NCBI RefSeq assembly: GCF_030866785.1
Contig: NZ_CP133018.1
Coordinates: 4,117,721-4,181,720, forward strand
Reading direction: 5' to 3'
Source: Agromyces protaetiae
GTDB lineage: Bacteria > Actinomycetota > Actinomycetes > Actinomycetales > Microbacteriaceae
Length of the DNA: 64,000 nucleotides
Position numbers and translations under genes: made by a program. This document shows, piece by piece, positions 35,563-44,556 of the stretch. The notes below the pieces were generated by a model. That model had not been told where the DNA came from, ran no database searches, and saw nothing but the letters and a program-made list of their open reading frames with translations. Positions within the stretch are counted from its first letter, which is position 1, and each line of letters starts with the position of its first letter.

Positions 35563-36090
35563 ATGACGCGAGCGGAACCCGCGGGGGACGCCGCGCAGCC
35601 GTTCCGGGTGTCCTTCGTGTGCACGGGCAACATCTGCCGTTCGCCGATGGCCGCGGTCGTGCTGCGGTCCCTTGCCGAACGCGAAGGCCTCGACGGTGCC
35701 CTCGCGATCGAATCCGCCGCGACCGGTGACTGGCACGTCGGCGAGCGCGCCGACCATCGCACGCTCGACGCGCTCGGCCGCGCCGGGTACGACGGCTCGT
35801 CGCACCGCGCCAGGCAGTTCGATCCCGGCCGGTTCCCGATGCTCGACCTCGTCGTCGCGTTCGACCGCGGACAGGCGCGGATCCTGCGCAACTGGGCGCG
35901 CAGCCTCCTCGACCAGCAGAAGGTGCGGCTGCTGCTCGAGTTCGACGGCGACCTCGCCCCGCTGCAGGACGTACCCGACCCGTATTACTCCGACGCGGAA
36001 ACCTTCGACCGAGTTCTTGGGATGATAGAGCGGTCGACGCAGTCGCTGTTCCGACAACTCGCACCAGCTCTCAGACAAGGAATCCGCTAG
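35563..36090 (+). CDS. Low-molecular-weight protein tyrosine phosphatase
   Basis: A 175-residue cysteine phosphatase. The P-loop is FVCTGNICRSPMA (Cys at about residue 20, Arg at 26), and the general-acid Asp is in DVPDPYYSD near 141. It has a short N-terminal extension of about 14 residues. ATG 35563 has ATGGAG upstream. It ends directly against the purB start (stop TAG followed by ATG), so the two share a transcript. It dephosphorylates tyrosine or arginine residues in the cytoplasm; the target is unknown. Confidence 0.88.
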   Translation: MTRAEPAGDAAQPFRVSFVCTGNICRSPMAAVVLRSLAEREGLDGALAIESAATGDWHVGERADHRTLDALGRAGYDGSSHRARQFDPGRFPMLDLVVAFDRGQARILRNWARSLLDQQKVRLLLEFDGDLAPLQDVPDPYYSDAETFDRVLGMIERSTQSLFRQLAPALRQGIR

Positions 36091-37461
36091 ATGTCGCTGC
36101 CTCCCCAACCGCTCAGCCCCCTCGACGGACGCTATCGCGGGGCGGTGGGCGAGCTCGGCGAGCACCTCTCCGAGGCCGGCCTCAACCGGGCGCGGGTGCA
36201 GGTCGAGATCGAGTGGCTCATCGCGCAGACCGACCGTGGATTCTTCGGCACCTCGCCCCTCGACGCCGAGCAGAAGGCGTCACTGCGGCAGATCGTCGCC
36301 GACTTCGGCCAGGCCGACATCGACGAGCTCGCCACGCTCGAGGCCACCACGCGCCACGACGTGAAGGCCGTCGAGTACTACGTGCGCCGCCGCCTCGCCG
36401 AGCGCGGGCTCGCCGAGCTCACGCACTTCGCGTGCACCAGTGAGGACATCAACAACCTCTCCTACGCCATCACCGTGCGCGACGCGGTGCGCGAGGTCTG
36501 GCTGCCCAAGCTCACCACCGTCATCGAGGCCCTCGCCGCGCTCGCGCGCGAGCACCGCGACGCCTCGATGCTCTCGCGCACCCACGGTCAGCCAGCGACG
36601 CCGACGACCATGGGCAAGGAGCTCGCGGTGTTCGCCCACCGGCTGCGCCGCATCGAGCTGCAGATCCAGGCGACCGAGTACCTCGGCAAGTTCTCGGGTG
36701 CGACGGGCACCTTCTCGGCGCACGTCGTCGCGGTTCCGGATGTCTCGTGGCCCGAGGTCTCGCGCGAGTTCGTGGAGTCGCTCGGGCTCACGTGGAACCC
36801 GCTGACCACGCAGATCGAGTCGCACGACTGGCAGGCCGAGCTGTACGGCCGGGTCTCGCACGCGAACCGCGTGCTGCACAACCTCGCGACCGACATCTGG
36901 ACGTACATCTCCATCGGCTACTTCCGGCAGATCCCGGCCCCCGGCGCGACCGGGTCGTCGACCATGCCGCACAAGGTCAACCCGATCCGGTTCGAGAACG
37001 CCGAGGCGAACCTCGAGCTGTCGTCGGCGGTGCTCGACTCGCTCGCGGCGACGCTCGTGACCTCGCGGCTGCAGCGCGATCTCACCGACTCGAGCGCGCA
37101 GCGCAACATCGGGGTCGGGTTCGGGCACTCGCTGCTCGCGCTCGACAACATCCAGCGCGGACTCGGCGAGATCGACCTCGACCGCGACGTGCTGCTCGCC
37201 GACCTCGATGCGAACTGGGAGGTGCTCGGCGAGGCCATCCAGACCGTGATCCGCGCCGAGGTGGTGGCCGGTCGTTCGAGCATCGCCGACCCGTACGCGC
37301 TGCTCAAAGAGCTCACGCGCGGCAAGCGCGTCGGCGGCGAGGAGCTCGCGGCGTTCGTGTCGGGACTCGACATCGGCGACGACGCGAAGCAGCGCCTGCT
37401 CGCGCTCACGCCCGCGGGCTACATCGGCCTCGCCGCGGAGCTCGTCGACGCCCTCGGCTGA
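36091..37461 (+). CDS. purB: Adenylosuccinate lyase
   Basis: A 456-residue fumarase/aspartase-superfamily enzyme of purine synthesis; it splits SAICAR and adenylosuccinate, releasing fumarate. Motifs: TRHDVKAVEYYVRR, SRTHGQPATPTTMGKE with the catalytic His, and the signature GSSTMPHKVNPIRFE holding the mobile serine. It has the usual length. The ATG directly follows the phosphatase stop. No other pur genes are near. Confidence 0.95.
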   Translation: MSLPPQPLSPLDGRYRGAVGELGEHLSEAGLNRARVQVEIEWLIAQTDRGFFGTSPLDAEQKASLRQIVADFGQADIDELATLEATTRHDVKAVEYYVRRRLAERGLAELTHFACTSEDINNLSYAITVRDAVREVWLPKLTTVIEALAALAREHRDASMLSRTHGQPATPTTMGKELAVFAHRLRRIELQIQATEYLGKFSGATGTFSAHVVAVPDVSWPEVSREFVESLGLTWNPLTTQIESHDWQAELYGRVSHANRVLHNLATDIWTYISIGYFRQIPAPGATGSSTMPHKVNPIRFENAEANLELSSAVLDSLAATLVTSRLQRDLTDSSAQRNIGVGFGHSLLALDNIQRGLGEIDLDRDVLLADLDANWEVLGEAIQTVIRAEVVAGRSSIADPYALLKELTRGKRVGGEELAAFVSGLDIGDDAKQRLLALTPAGYIGLAAELVDALG

Positions 37462-37473
37462 GCGCCGCCCGGG

Positions 37474-37809
37474 TCAGTGGCCGCGGTCGGCGGGCGGGGG
37501 GTTCTCAGGGTCGGCCGGGCCGGCGGATCCTTCGCCGGCGTCCGGCGGCGTCACGGTTCCGGGATTCTCGGCGAGCTCGGCCCGCTCCGAGGCATCCGGC
37601 TTGATCGCCATCTGCAAGAGCGCCAGCACGACGAGCACGATGATGAACACGCCGCCCGCGCCGATCAGGGTGAGCGTCCAGTCACGCGTCACCATCAGCG
37701 TGACGAGGCCGACGAAGATCGCCGCGATCGCGGCGCCGCCGACGTACTCCATCGGCCGCAGCACCTCGCGGCGGCTGGGCTGGTACCGGTCCTCGGGCTG
37801 CTGGGTCAC
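37474..37809 (-). CDS. Small two-helix membrane protein
   Basis: A 111-residue protein with two membrane helices (about 24-39 and 46-66) and a charged, Pro/Glu-rich C-terminal tail of about 40 residues. No recognised family. The start GTG 37809 overlaps the stop of the upstream gene by four bases, so they are translationally coupled. The stop is 12 bases from the convergent purB stop. Confidence 0.65.
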   Translation of the reverse strand: MTQQPEDRYQPSRREVLRPMEYVGGAAIAAIFVGLVTLMVTRDWTLTLIGAGGVFIIVLVVLALLQMAIKPDASERAELAENPGTVTPPDAGEGSAGPADPENPPPADRGH

Positions 37810-38402
37810 GACTGCTCCGATCCGGATGCCTCGGAGCGATTGCCGGCCGTGCGGGCCGCGCCACTCCATTTGAGCGAGAAGCCCCCGATCATGAGCAGCA
37901 CGCCGACGATCACGAGGTACGCCCCGAGCAGGCCGACGATGCTCACCGCGTCGAGGGGGAAGATGAGGAACACGATGGCGGCGAGCGCGGTCGCGGCGCC
38001 GACCGTCACCCAGTCACGCGATGCGGACGCGCGGCCGCGTGCGCGGAGACCGGCGATGAGTTCGACGATGCCCGTGACGGCCGCCCACGAGATGACGAGG
38101 ACGACGAGGAACGCGACACTCGGGGGCATGATCAGGGCGAGCACGCCGGCGATCGCGGTGAGCAGCCCGTTGGCGGCGAAGAGCGCGCGGATGAGCCGGT
38201 CGTCGATGAGCCGAATCGACATCGCGCCCGTGAACAGGCCGGAGACGACGGCCCAGACACCGAACACGGCGAGGCCAAGCGTGGGGGAGTGGTCCTGCGA
38301 GAACGTGATGACGACCGCGGGCACGATGGCAAGCGCGCCCCGCACGACGGGGACGGACCAGTACGGCGCGCGCACGACGGCGTCGGCACGGGCTTCGGCC
38401 AC
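37806..38402 (-). CDS. DUF308/HdeD-like membrane protein
   Basis: A 198-residue protein with six hydrophobic helices in two three-helix repeats, the pattern of the HdeD (DUF308) family; HdeD of E. coli is linked to acid resistance. No catalytic motif. GTG 38402 starts it. It forms a pair with the following small membrane protein. Confidence 0.72.
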   Translation of the reverse strand: MAEARADAVVRAPYWSVPVVRGALAIVPAVVITFSQDHSPTLGLAVFGVWAVVSGLFTGAMSIRLIDDRLIRALFAANGLLTAIAGVLALIMPPSVAFLVVLVISWAAVTGIVELIAGLRARGRASASRDWVTVGAATALAAIVFLIFPLDAVSIVGLLGAYLVIVGVLLMIGGFSLKWSGAARTAGNRSEASGSEQS

Positions 38403-38491
38403 GGGGACCTCTTTCGTTCGGGGGATGCGTCAATCCTACGCGTCGCGGCTGGACGGCCCGTCCGGGTACCTCGGCGTCGAGGGGGGTACGG

Positions 38492-39865
38492 TCAGAGGGC
38501 CTTCACCGCGGTGAGCACCTTGCCGAGCGAGTCCTTGGCGTCGCCGAACAGCAGCGTCGTCTGCGGCTCGTAGAGCAGCTCGTTCTCGATGCCGGCGAAG
38601 CCGGGCCGCATCGAGCGCTTGAGGAACACCACCTGGCGGGCGTCGCCCACCTCGAGGATCGGCATGCCGTAGATGGGCGAGCCCGGCGTGGTCTTCGCCG
38701 CCGGGTTCACGACGTCGTTCGCGCCGACCACCAACGCGACATCCGCCTGGGTGAACTCGCCGTTCACCTCGCTCATCTCGCGCAGCGCCTCGTACGGCAC
38801 GTCGGCCTCGGCGAGCAGCACGTTCATGTGACCGGGCATGCGCCCCGCGACGGGGTGGATCGCGAACACCACCTCGATGCCGCGCGCCTCGAGCTCGCGC
38901 TGCAGTTCGGCGACCGTGTGCTGCCCCTGCGCGACCGCGAGCCCGTAGCCCGGCACGATGATGACCTTCTGCGCGTACCCGAGCAGCACCGCGACGTCTT
39001 CGGCGCTCGACGAGCGCACGGGCCGGTCCGAGACCTCCGTCGAGCCGGCGGTCGACCCGCCTCGGAACGCCCCGAACAGGATGCCCGAGACGCTGCGCCC
39101 CATGGCCCGCGCCATCGCGCGGGTCAGGATGGTTCCGGATGCCCCGACCAGCGTCCCGGCGATGATGAGCAGCACGTTGCCGAGCACGAAGCCCGAGGCC
39201 GCGACCGCGAGCCCGGTGAAGGCGTTGAGCAACGAGATGACGATGGGCACGTCGGCACCGCCGACGGGCAGCACGAGCAGCACGCCGAGCACGAGGCCGG
39301 CCGCGAGCACGCCGATCGCCGCCCCGAACGGCGCGTCGATCACGACCCAGATCCCCGCCGCGATCCCGCCGAGCACGATGAGCCCCATGAGCACCGGCAG
39401 GCCGGGGAACACGATCGCGCGCGCCGACATGAGGCCCTGCAGCTTCGCGAAGGTGATGATCGAGCCGGCGAAGCTCACCGCACCGATGAGCAGGGTCAGC
39501 ACGATGGCGAGGCGCGTGCCCCAGTCGACGGCGTGGTCGAGCTCCAGCAACGCGACGAGCGCCGCGGCACCGCCGCCGACCCCGTTCAGCATCGCCACGA
39601 GCTGCGGCATCTGCGTCATCTGCACCCGGCGCGCGACGGGCCAGGCGATCGCGGTGCCCACGGCGATCGCACCGAGGATCCACGGGATGTTCTCGAGCCG
39701 ACTCGAGAGGAAGACGGTGATCACCGCGACGAGGGCGCCGAAGGCGCCGACGAGGTTGCCCCGGCGCGCGGTGCGCGGCGCGCCGAGTCCCTTGAGCGCC
39801 AGGATGAAGCAGACCGCGGCGACGAGATAGAGCAGCGCGCTCCAGGTCGGGTCGAGCACGCTCAC
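38492..39865 (-). CDS. pntB: NAD(P) transhydrogenase beta subunit
   Basis: A 457-residue membrane subunit: nine or so helices and then the NADP(H)-binding domain III, with VIIVPGYGLAVAQGQHTVAEL near 302-322, GRMPGHMNVLLAEADVPY and NDVVNPAAKTTPGSPIYGMP. It completes the proton channel with the small alpha subunit. GTG 39865 overlaps the pntAb stop by four bases. It couples proton flow to hydride transfer from NADH to NADP+, supplying NADPH. Confidence 0.94.
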   Translation of the reverse strand: MSVLDPTWSALLYLVAAVCFILALKGLGAPRTARRGNLVGAFGALVAVITVFLSSRLENIPWILGAIAVGTAIAWPVARRVQMTQMPQLVAMLNGVGGGAAALVALLELDHAVDWGTRLAIVLTLLIGAVSFAGSIITFAKLQGLMSARAIVFPGLPVLMGLIVLGGIAAGIWVVIDAPFGAAIGVLAAGLVLGVLLVLPVGGADVPIVISLLNAFTGLAVAASGFVLGNVLLIIAGTLVGASGTILTRAMARAMGRSVSGILFGAFRGGSTAGSTEVSDRPVRSSSAEDVAVLLGYAQKVIIVPGYGLAVAQGQHTVAELQRELEARGIEVVFAIHPVAGRMPGHMNVLLAEADVPYEALREMSEVNGEFTQADVALVVGANDVVNPAAKTTPGSPIYGMPILEVGDARQVVFLKRSMRPGFAGIENELLYEPQTTLLFGDAKDSLGKVLTAVKAL

Positions 39866-40206
39866 CGGCCGGCCTCCCGGTTCGTCGTGTCGCCCGGAGC
39901 ATCCGCAACCGCCCCAGCCGGTTTCGCCGGTCTCGACCCGCGGAACATCTCGAGCATGCGGTCGGTCACGACGAACCCGCCCACGAGGTTCGCGGTCGCC
40001 AGCACGACCGCGAGCAGGGCCACCGCGAGCACCCACGGGTCCTCCGCCTGCCCGGCGACGATGATCGCACCGATCACCACGATGCCGTGGATCGCATTGG
40101 TGCCGCTCATGAGCGGGGTGTGCAGCGTGCTCGAGACCTTGGAGACGACCTCGAAGCCCACGAAGACGGCGAGCACGGTGATGGTGGTGAGCGCGACGGC
40201 GTCCAT
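39862..40206 (-). CDS. pntAb: NAD(P) transhydrogenase alpha subunit, membrane part
   Basis: A 114-residue subunit corresponding to the C-terminal membrane segment of E. coli PntA, with three or so helices (VFVGFEVVSKVSSTLHTPLMSG). In this lineage PntA is split in two. It overlaps pntAa by one base and pntB by four, so all three are one operon. The C-terminal tail of about 25 residues is charged. Confidence 0.92.
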   Translation of the reverse strand: MDAVALTTITVLAVFVGFEVVSKVSSTLHTPLMSGTNAIHGIVVIGAIIVAGQAEDPWVLAVALLAVVLATANLVGGFVVTDRMLEMFRGSRPAKPAGAVADAPGDTTNREAGR

Positions 40207-41444
40207 CAGGCGCCTCCTTCCGTACCGGATGCGGGTGGTTGCGCCGATGTGGCGGATGTCTCGGGCGGAGCAGATGCCGGCGGCGGCATGTACACAGCGC
40301 GCGGGCCGGATGCCTCGGCGAGCGCCTCGGCCGTCGGCTCGTGCCGCACCATTCCGGCATGAGTCAGTGCGGCGCCGGCGACGACCTCGTCATCGAAGTC
40401 CGGGAGCAGCTCGCCGTCGACGGTCATCAGCTCGATGAGGTTCGCCACGTTCTTCGCGTAGAGACGCGACGCGTCGGACGGCATGCTCGATGCGGCATCC
40501 TTCATGCCGACCAGCGTGACGGCACCGCCGTGAACGGGTACCCGCACGTCCGCGCCCGGAATCGCGCCCTCGACGTTCCCGCCCGACTCCGCCGCGAGGT
40601 CGACCACGACCGAGCCCGGCCGCATCGCGGTCACCATGTCGGTCGTGACGAGCCGGGGCGCCCGCCGACCCGGGATCGCGGCCGTCGTGATGAGGACGTC
40701 AGCCTCGGCGACGTGCGGCGCGAGCAGGCGCCGCTGCAGCTCGGCCCGATCCGCGCCGAGCTCGCGCGCGTAGCCGCCCGACGCATCCGCCGCATCGAGG
40801 TCGAGCGAGACGAACGTGCCGCCCATCGAACGCACCTCGTCCGCGGACGCCGCGCGCACATCGTTCGCCGACACCCGCGCCCCCAGCCGCTTGGCGGTCG
40901 CGATGGCCTGCAGCCCCGCGACGCCGGCGCCCAGGACGAGCACGCGGGCCGGCGGGATCGTGCCCGCCGCCGTCATCGAGAGCGGGAAGAGCCGGGGGAG
41001 CCGCATCGCCGCCTCGAGCACGCAGCGGTAGCCCGCGATGAGGGCCTGGCTCGTGAGGGCATCCATGGACTGTGCACGCGAGATGCGCGGCACGAGCTCG
41101 AGCGCGAACGCGGTGACGCCGGCCTCGGCGAGCGCGCGGACCGTGGCGAGCTCGCTCGCGGGCGAGGCGAGGCCGACCGTGATCGCGCCGCGGCGGAGGC
41201 GGCCGACCGTAACCGGATCAAGGGGTCTCACGTGCGCGAGCACATCGATCGACGCGAGATCGAGGTCGACGGCCGGTTGCGCGCCGGCCTCGGCGTAGGA
41301 GGCATCCGAATGACCGGATGCCTCGCCCGCCCCCTGCTCGACGACGACCTCGAGGCCGAGCCCGATGAGCTGACGCACCGTCTCGGGCGTCGCGGCCACG
41401 CGCCGCTCACCCTCCAGCCGCTCGCGTGCGATGCCGACCCGCAT
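40206..41444 (-). CDS. pntAa: NAD(P) transhydrogenase alpha subunit, NAD-binding part
   Basis: A 412-residue NAD(H)-binding domain I, similar to alanine dehydrogenase. N-terminal MRVGIARERLEGERRVAATPE, the Rossmann motif VLVLGAGVAGLQAIATAKRLG near 169-189, and VDLAAESGGNVEG are visible. ATG 41444 has GAGAGGAG upstream. A tail of about 50 Pro/Ala-rich residues extends past the usual end. A GTGTG-GAT-CACAC palindrome about 60 bases ahead may be its operator. Confidence 0.93.
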   Translation of the reverse strand: MRVGIARERLEGERRVAATPETVRQLIGLGLEVVVEQGAGEASGHSDASYAEAGAQPAVDLDLASIDVLAHVRPLDPVTVGRLRRGAITVGLASPASELATVRALAEAGVTAFALELVPRISRAQSMDALTSQALIAGYRCVLEAAMRLPRLFPLSMTAAGTIPPARVLVLGAGVAGLQAIATAKRLGARVSANDVRAASADEVRSMGGTFVSLDLDAADASGGYARELGADRAELQRRLLAPHVAEADVLITTAAIPGRRAPRLVTTDMVTAMRPGSVVVDLAAESGGNVEGAIPGADVRVPVHGGAVTLVGMKDAASSMPSDASRLYAKNVANLIELMTVDGELLPDFDDEVVAGAALTHAGMVRHEPTAEALAEASGPRAVYMPPPASAPPETSATSAQPPASGTEGGA

Positions 41445-41501
41445 GGCGCTCCTCTCACGCGCGCCGCGGCGGGACCCGTCCGAGTCGCCGCACCGCGTCA
41501 C

Positions 41502-41514
41502 GTGTGGATCACAC
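41502..41514. promoter_or_regulatory. Palindrome upstream of the transhydrogenase operon
   Basis: GTGTG-GAT-CACAC, a perfect 5+5 inverted repeat 58 bases before pntAa, overlapping a possible minus-strand -10 (TAGTGT). It is a candidate operator; the binding protein is unknown. Confidence 0.35.
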
Positions 41515-41582
41515 TAGGGCCGCGGGCAGTCGATGGCTATTGACCACGGGCCTTTCGCCTTTCGCGCGCCGGAGCCGCCTGG

Positions 41583-41630
41583 CTCAGTCGGTGCGGATCT
41601 CAGTCGGCGTGGATCTCAGTCGGTGCGGAC
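41583..41630. repeat. Three tandem 16-base repeats at a lipoprotein gene end
   Basis: CTCAGTCGGTGCGGAT (41583-41598), then CTCAGTCGGCGTGGAT, then CTCAGTCGGTGCGGAC (41615-41630). The third copy is the last codons and stop of the lipoprotein gene, so the gene end was copied twice. Confidence 0.8.
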
Positions 41631-42083
41631 GACGATCGGCTCAGCCTCCTGCGGGCCCCCGCACTGCTCGCTGCCGCCGATGCGGTGCCACACGAGCTCG
41701 GCCCGGGCCTCGCCGAGCGAGGCGCCCGCCTCGTCGAACACCTCGGCGGTCATCGTCTCGGGTGTGTCGCCATGGAACGTGGCGTACCACCGCCCCTCAC
41801 CGCCCCCGGCGATCGCGATCATCGGTCCATCGGCGGAGAGCGGAGCATCCGTCGCCGTACTGACGCAGCCCGCCTCGGTGCAGAGCTCGAGATCGAGTCC
41901 GGAACCGGCGGCCACGCCCTCGACGACGACCCCGACACCCGAGACATAGCCGACCGCGGGGCATACGGTCGGCGGAAACGCGACGCACCCCGCGAGGCAG
42001 CCCGCGAGCAGCACCGCCGCAGGCCCGAGCACGGCCGTGCGCCGCGTCGACCGCCGCGCCGTCACGTTCATGCGCACTCGCAT
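41616..42083 (-). CDS. Small lipoprotein of unknown function
   Basis: A 155-residue exported lipoprotein. The lipobox is LAGC, occurring as LLAGCLAGC with two possible cysteines. The mature part is small, beta-rich and has four to five more cysteines (CPAV, LCTEAGC, EQCGG), suggesting disulfides. No family recognised. Start ATG 42083 or ATG 42071; both keep the signal. The gene end is repeated in tandem downstream. Confidence 0.7.
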   Translation of the reverse strand: MRVRMNVTARRSTRRTAVLGPAAVLLAGCLAGCVAFPPTVCPAVGYVSGVGVVVEGVAAGSGLDLELCTEAGCVSTATDAPLSADGPMIAIAGGGEGRWYATFHGDTPETMTAEVFDEAGASLGEARAELVWHRIGGSEQCGGPQEAEPIVVRTD

Positions 42084-42241
42084 TCGTTCGACATGCCTCC
42101 AAGCGTGCCGGTGCGAGCGGGCGGTGCGGGCCTCGTGCGCGAACGTGTTGCCGAATCGATGTCCGATCGAAGCCCGATCGGCATCACACGACCCCAACGA
42201 AATCGCCGTCGTCCGCCGAGCGATCGCGCTACCCTCGGCGC

Positions 42242-42622
42242 ATGCTCATCATCGGAAGCATCCTCGTCGGTCTCGCCGCGCTGCTGCACGGGTACATCTT
42301 CCTGATGGAGAGCGTGTGGTGGCGGCGGCCCGCAACGTGGAAGCGGTTCGGCGTCGCCGATCAGGCGCAGGCCGACGCGACCCGGCCGATGGCGTACAAC
42401 CAGGGGTTCTACAACCTCTTCCTCGGCGTGGGTGCTGCGGTCGGACTCGTGCTCGTGTGGGCCGGGCTCGTCGACGCGGGGCGCGCGCTGGTGCTGTTCG
42501 CGACCGCGTGCATGGCCCTCGCGGCAGTGGTGCTCACCACGACCGGGCCCGGATACTGGCGCCCCGCGCTGGTGCAGGGCGTGCTGCCCGCGCTGGGGTT
42601 CGTGGCCTTCCTGTTCGTCTGA
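42242..42622 (+). CDS. DUF1304-family membrane protein
   Basis: A 126-residue protein with four helices. ALLHGYIFLMESVWWRRP near 13-30 and MAYNQGFYNLFL are diagnostic of DUF1304 (YlxE-like) membrane proteins, whose function is unknown. ATG 42242 starts it. Its stop is 58 bases from the convergent dnaB stop. Confidence 0.82.
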   Translation: MLIIGSILVGLAALLHGYIFLMESVWWRRPATWKRFGVADQAQADATRPMAYNQGFYNLFLGVGAAVGLVLVWAGLVDAGRALVLFATACMALAAVVLTTTGPGYWRPALVQGVLPALGFVAFLFV

Positions 42623-42680
42623 CGCGCTAGGCCGGTACGTCCGCCATCTACCGATGAACTGATCGAACGCCCCCGTCTTG

Positions 42681-44054
42681 TCAGCCCTGCACCATGTCGG
42701 CGAAGCGCGAGAAGTGGCCGTGGAACGCGACCGTGATGGTGCGGGTCGGGCCGTTCCGGTGCTTGGCGACGATGAGGTCGGCCTCGCCCGCGCGAGGGCT
42801 GTCGCGCTCGTAGGCGGACTCACGGTGCAGCAGGATCACCATGTCGGCGTCCTGCTCGATCGAGCCAGACTCACGCAGGTCGGAGAGGGCCGGCATTTTG
42901 TCGGCGCGCTGCTCCGGACCACGGTTCAGCTGGGAGAGCGCGATGACCGGGACCTGCAGTTCTTTCGCGAGCAGCTTGAGCGCACGCGAGAACTCGGAGA
43001 CCTCTTGCTGGCGACTCTCGACGCGCTTGCCGCTCGTCATCAGCTGGAGGTAGTCGATGATGACCATCTTGAGTCCGACGCGCTGCTTGAGCCGGCGGCA
43101 CTTCGCGCGGATCTCCACGAGGGTCATGTTGGGGGAGTCGTCGAGATAGAGCGGCGCATCGTTGATGCGACCGCGGGTCGACGCGATCGTGGTCCAGTCG
43201 CGCCCGTCGACGGTGCCCTTCCGCATGTTCTGAAGCGGGACGGATGCCTCGGCCGAGAGCAGGCGCATCGCGATCTCGGCCTTGCCCATCTCGAGGGAGA
43301 ACACGATGGCCGGCAGGTCGTGATGGATCGACGCGGCGCGAGCGAAGTCGAGCGCGAGCGTCGACTTGCCCATGGCCGGACGCGCGGCGACGATGATCAT
43401 CTGCCCCGGATGGAACCCGTTGGTCAGCTCGTCGAGATCGGCGAACCCGGTCGGCACACCGGTGAACTTGCCATCGGTGTGCTTGGCCGCCTCGATCTCA
43501 TCGATCGCCTGCGTGACCGCCTCGGTCAGCGGCACATAGTCCTCGGTCTCGACCGAGCCCGTGACGCCGTAGATCTCGGCCTGGGCGTTATTCACCAGCT
43601 CGGTGACCTCGCCCTCGCCCGCGTACCCCATCTGGACGATGCGGGTGCCGGCCTCCACGAGCCGGCGCAGCAGCGCGCGCTCGGCCACGATCGACGCGTA
43701 GTACCCGGCGTTCGCCGCGGTCGGAACGAGGCTCGTGAGCGTGTGCAGGTACTCGACGCCGCCCGCCCGCTGGAGCTCGCCGGTCTTCGTGAGCTCGTCG
43801 GTCACCGCGATGACGTCGGTCGGCTCGCCGTGCGAGTAGAGGGTGAGGATCGCGTTGAAGACCACCTCGTGCTTCGGCACGTAGAAGTCGACGCCGCGCA
43901 CGGTCTCGATGACGTCGGCGACCGCGTCCTTGGAGAGCATCATGCCGCCCAGCGCGCTCTGCTCCGCGAGCAGGTCGTGCGGCGGTGTGCGCTCGCCCCG
44001 GCGTGCGTTGCCGTCGTCGGCCGGCTCGGCGATCCCGATGTGGGCGAGAGACAA
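42681..44054 (-). CDS. dnaB: Replicative DNA helicase DnaB
   Basis: A 457-residue hexameric helicase. N-terminal collar domain 27-160 (PHDLLAEQSALGGMML, DFYVPKHEVVFNAI), then the RecA-type ATPase: FTGVPTGFADLDELTNGFHPGQ, Walker A ARPAMGKST near 210, Walker B MVIIDYLQLM, and SQLNRGPEQR. No intein is inserted, unlike some mycobacterial DnaB. It uses TTG 44054 with GGAAGG eight bases ahead. It lies downstream of rplI, but a 500-base gap with DnaA-box-like sequences separates them. Confidence 0.95.
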   Translation of the reverse strand: MSLAHIGIAEPADDGNARRGERTPPHDLLAEQSALGGMMLSKDAVADVIETVRGVDFYVPKHEVVFNAILTLYSHGEPTDVIAVTDELTKTGELQRAGGVEYLHTLTSLVPTAANAGYYASIVAERALLRRLVEAGTRIVQMGYAGEGEVTELVNNAQAEIYGVTGSVETEDYVPLTEAVTQAIDEIEAAKHTDGKFTGVPTGFADLDELTNGFHPGQMIIVAARPAMGKSTLALDFARAASIHHDLPAIVFSLEMGKAEIAMRLLSAEASVPLQNMRKGTVDGRDWTTIASTRGRINDAPLYLDDSPNMTLVEIRAKCRRLKQRVGLKMVIIDYLQLMTSGKRVESRQQEVSEFSRALKLLAKELQVPVIALSQLNRGPEQRADKMPALSDLRESGSIEQDADMVILLHRESAYERDSPRAGEADLIVAKHRNGPTRTITVAFHGHFSRFADMVQG

Positions 44055-44556
44055 GCTGGTGACCTTCCAATCCGCGTGGCTTCGCGCTCATGCGCGGGCG
44101 CTCGAGACCCTCCAGCCAGTCCTATCAGGGACGACCGTCATCGGCTTCGAGGGACTCCCACGAGGCGTGATCGTGAGACGCGGATTCACCCTAAGGAAGC
44201 ATCCGTCCACACACAACTCTGCCTGTGGATAACTCTGGGGAGAAACTGCGCGAAACGCCGTGGATCATGTGCAGTCAGCCTGTGGAGAAGTGTGGAATTC
44301 GGGCGAATTACACGGGATGAATTTTGACCTGAACAGGTATTTCTCAATTCCACAGCTGTGGGGGAAAACTTCTTTGGATGTCTGTTCACTCGGTGTAACC
44401 ACCTGTGCACAACCTTCGGGAAAACCCGAGCGAAACTCTTGCGCGAACGTGACCGGCAGGTGTAGGCGGAGGAAAGCCTCCGACGCATTCGGTGGCCGGG
44501 GACGACGAAGCGGCGACGAGCCGAAGCCCGCCGCCGCTGTCGTCGGAGACGAAGAG
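44055..44556. other. 502-base gap between dnaB and rplI with a cluster of DnaA-box-like sequences
   Basis: No gene seen. 44224-44232 is TGTGGATAA, the exact complement of the DnaA box TTATCCACA. Near-matches are TGTGGAGAA (44281-44289), TGTGGAATT (44291-44299), its exact complement AATTCCACA (44346-44354), and TGTGCACAA (44404-44412). Between 44305 and 44350 the DNA is AT-rich (GAATTTTGACC, GGTATTTCTCAATT), unusual here. The site could be a DnaA-regulated dnaB promoter or a DnaA-titrating site. A small hairpin (44467-44482) closer to rplI may end its transcript. Confidence 0.6.
44467..44482 (-). terminator. Weak hairpin downstream of rplI
   Basis: CGGAGG-AAAG-CCTCCG, a 6-bp perfect stem about 75 bases past the rplI stop on the minus strand. 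It may end the rpsF-ssb-rpsR-rplI transcript; the stem is short. Confidence 0.4.
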
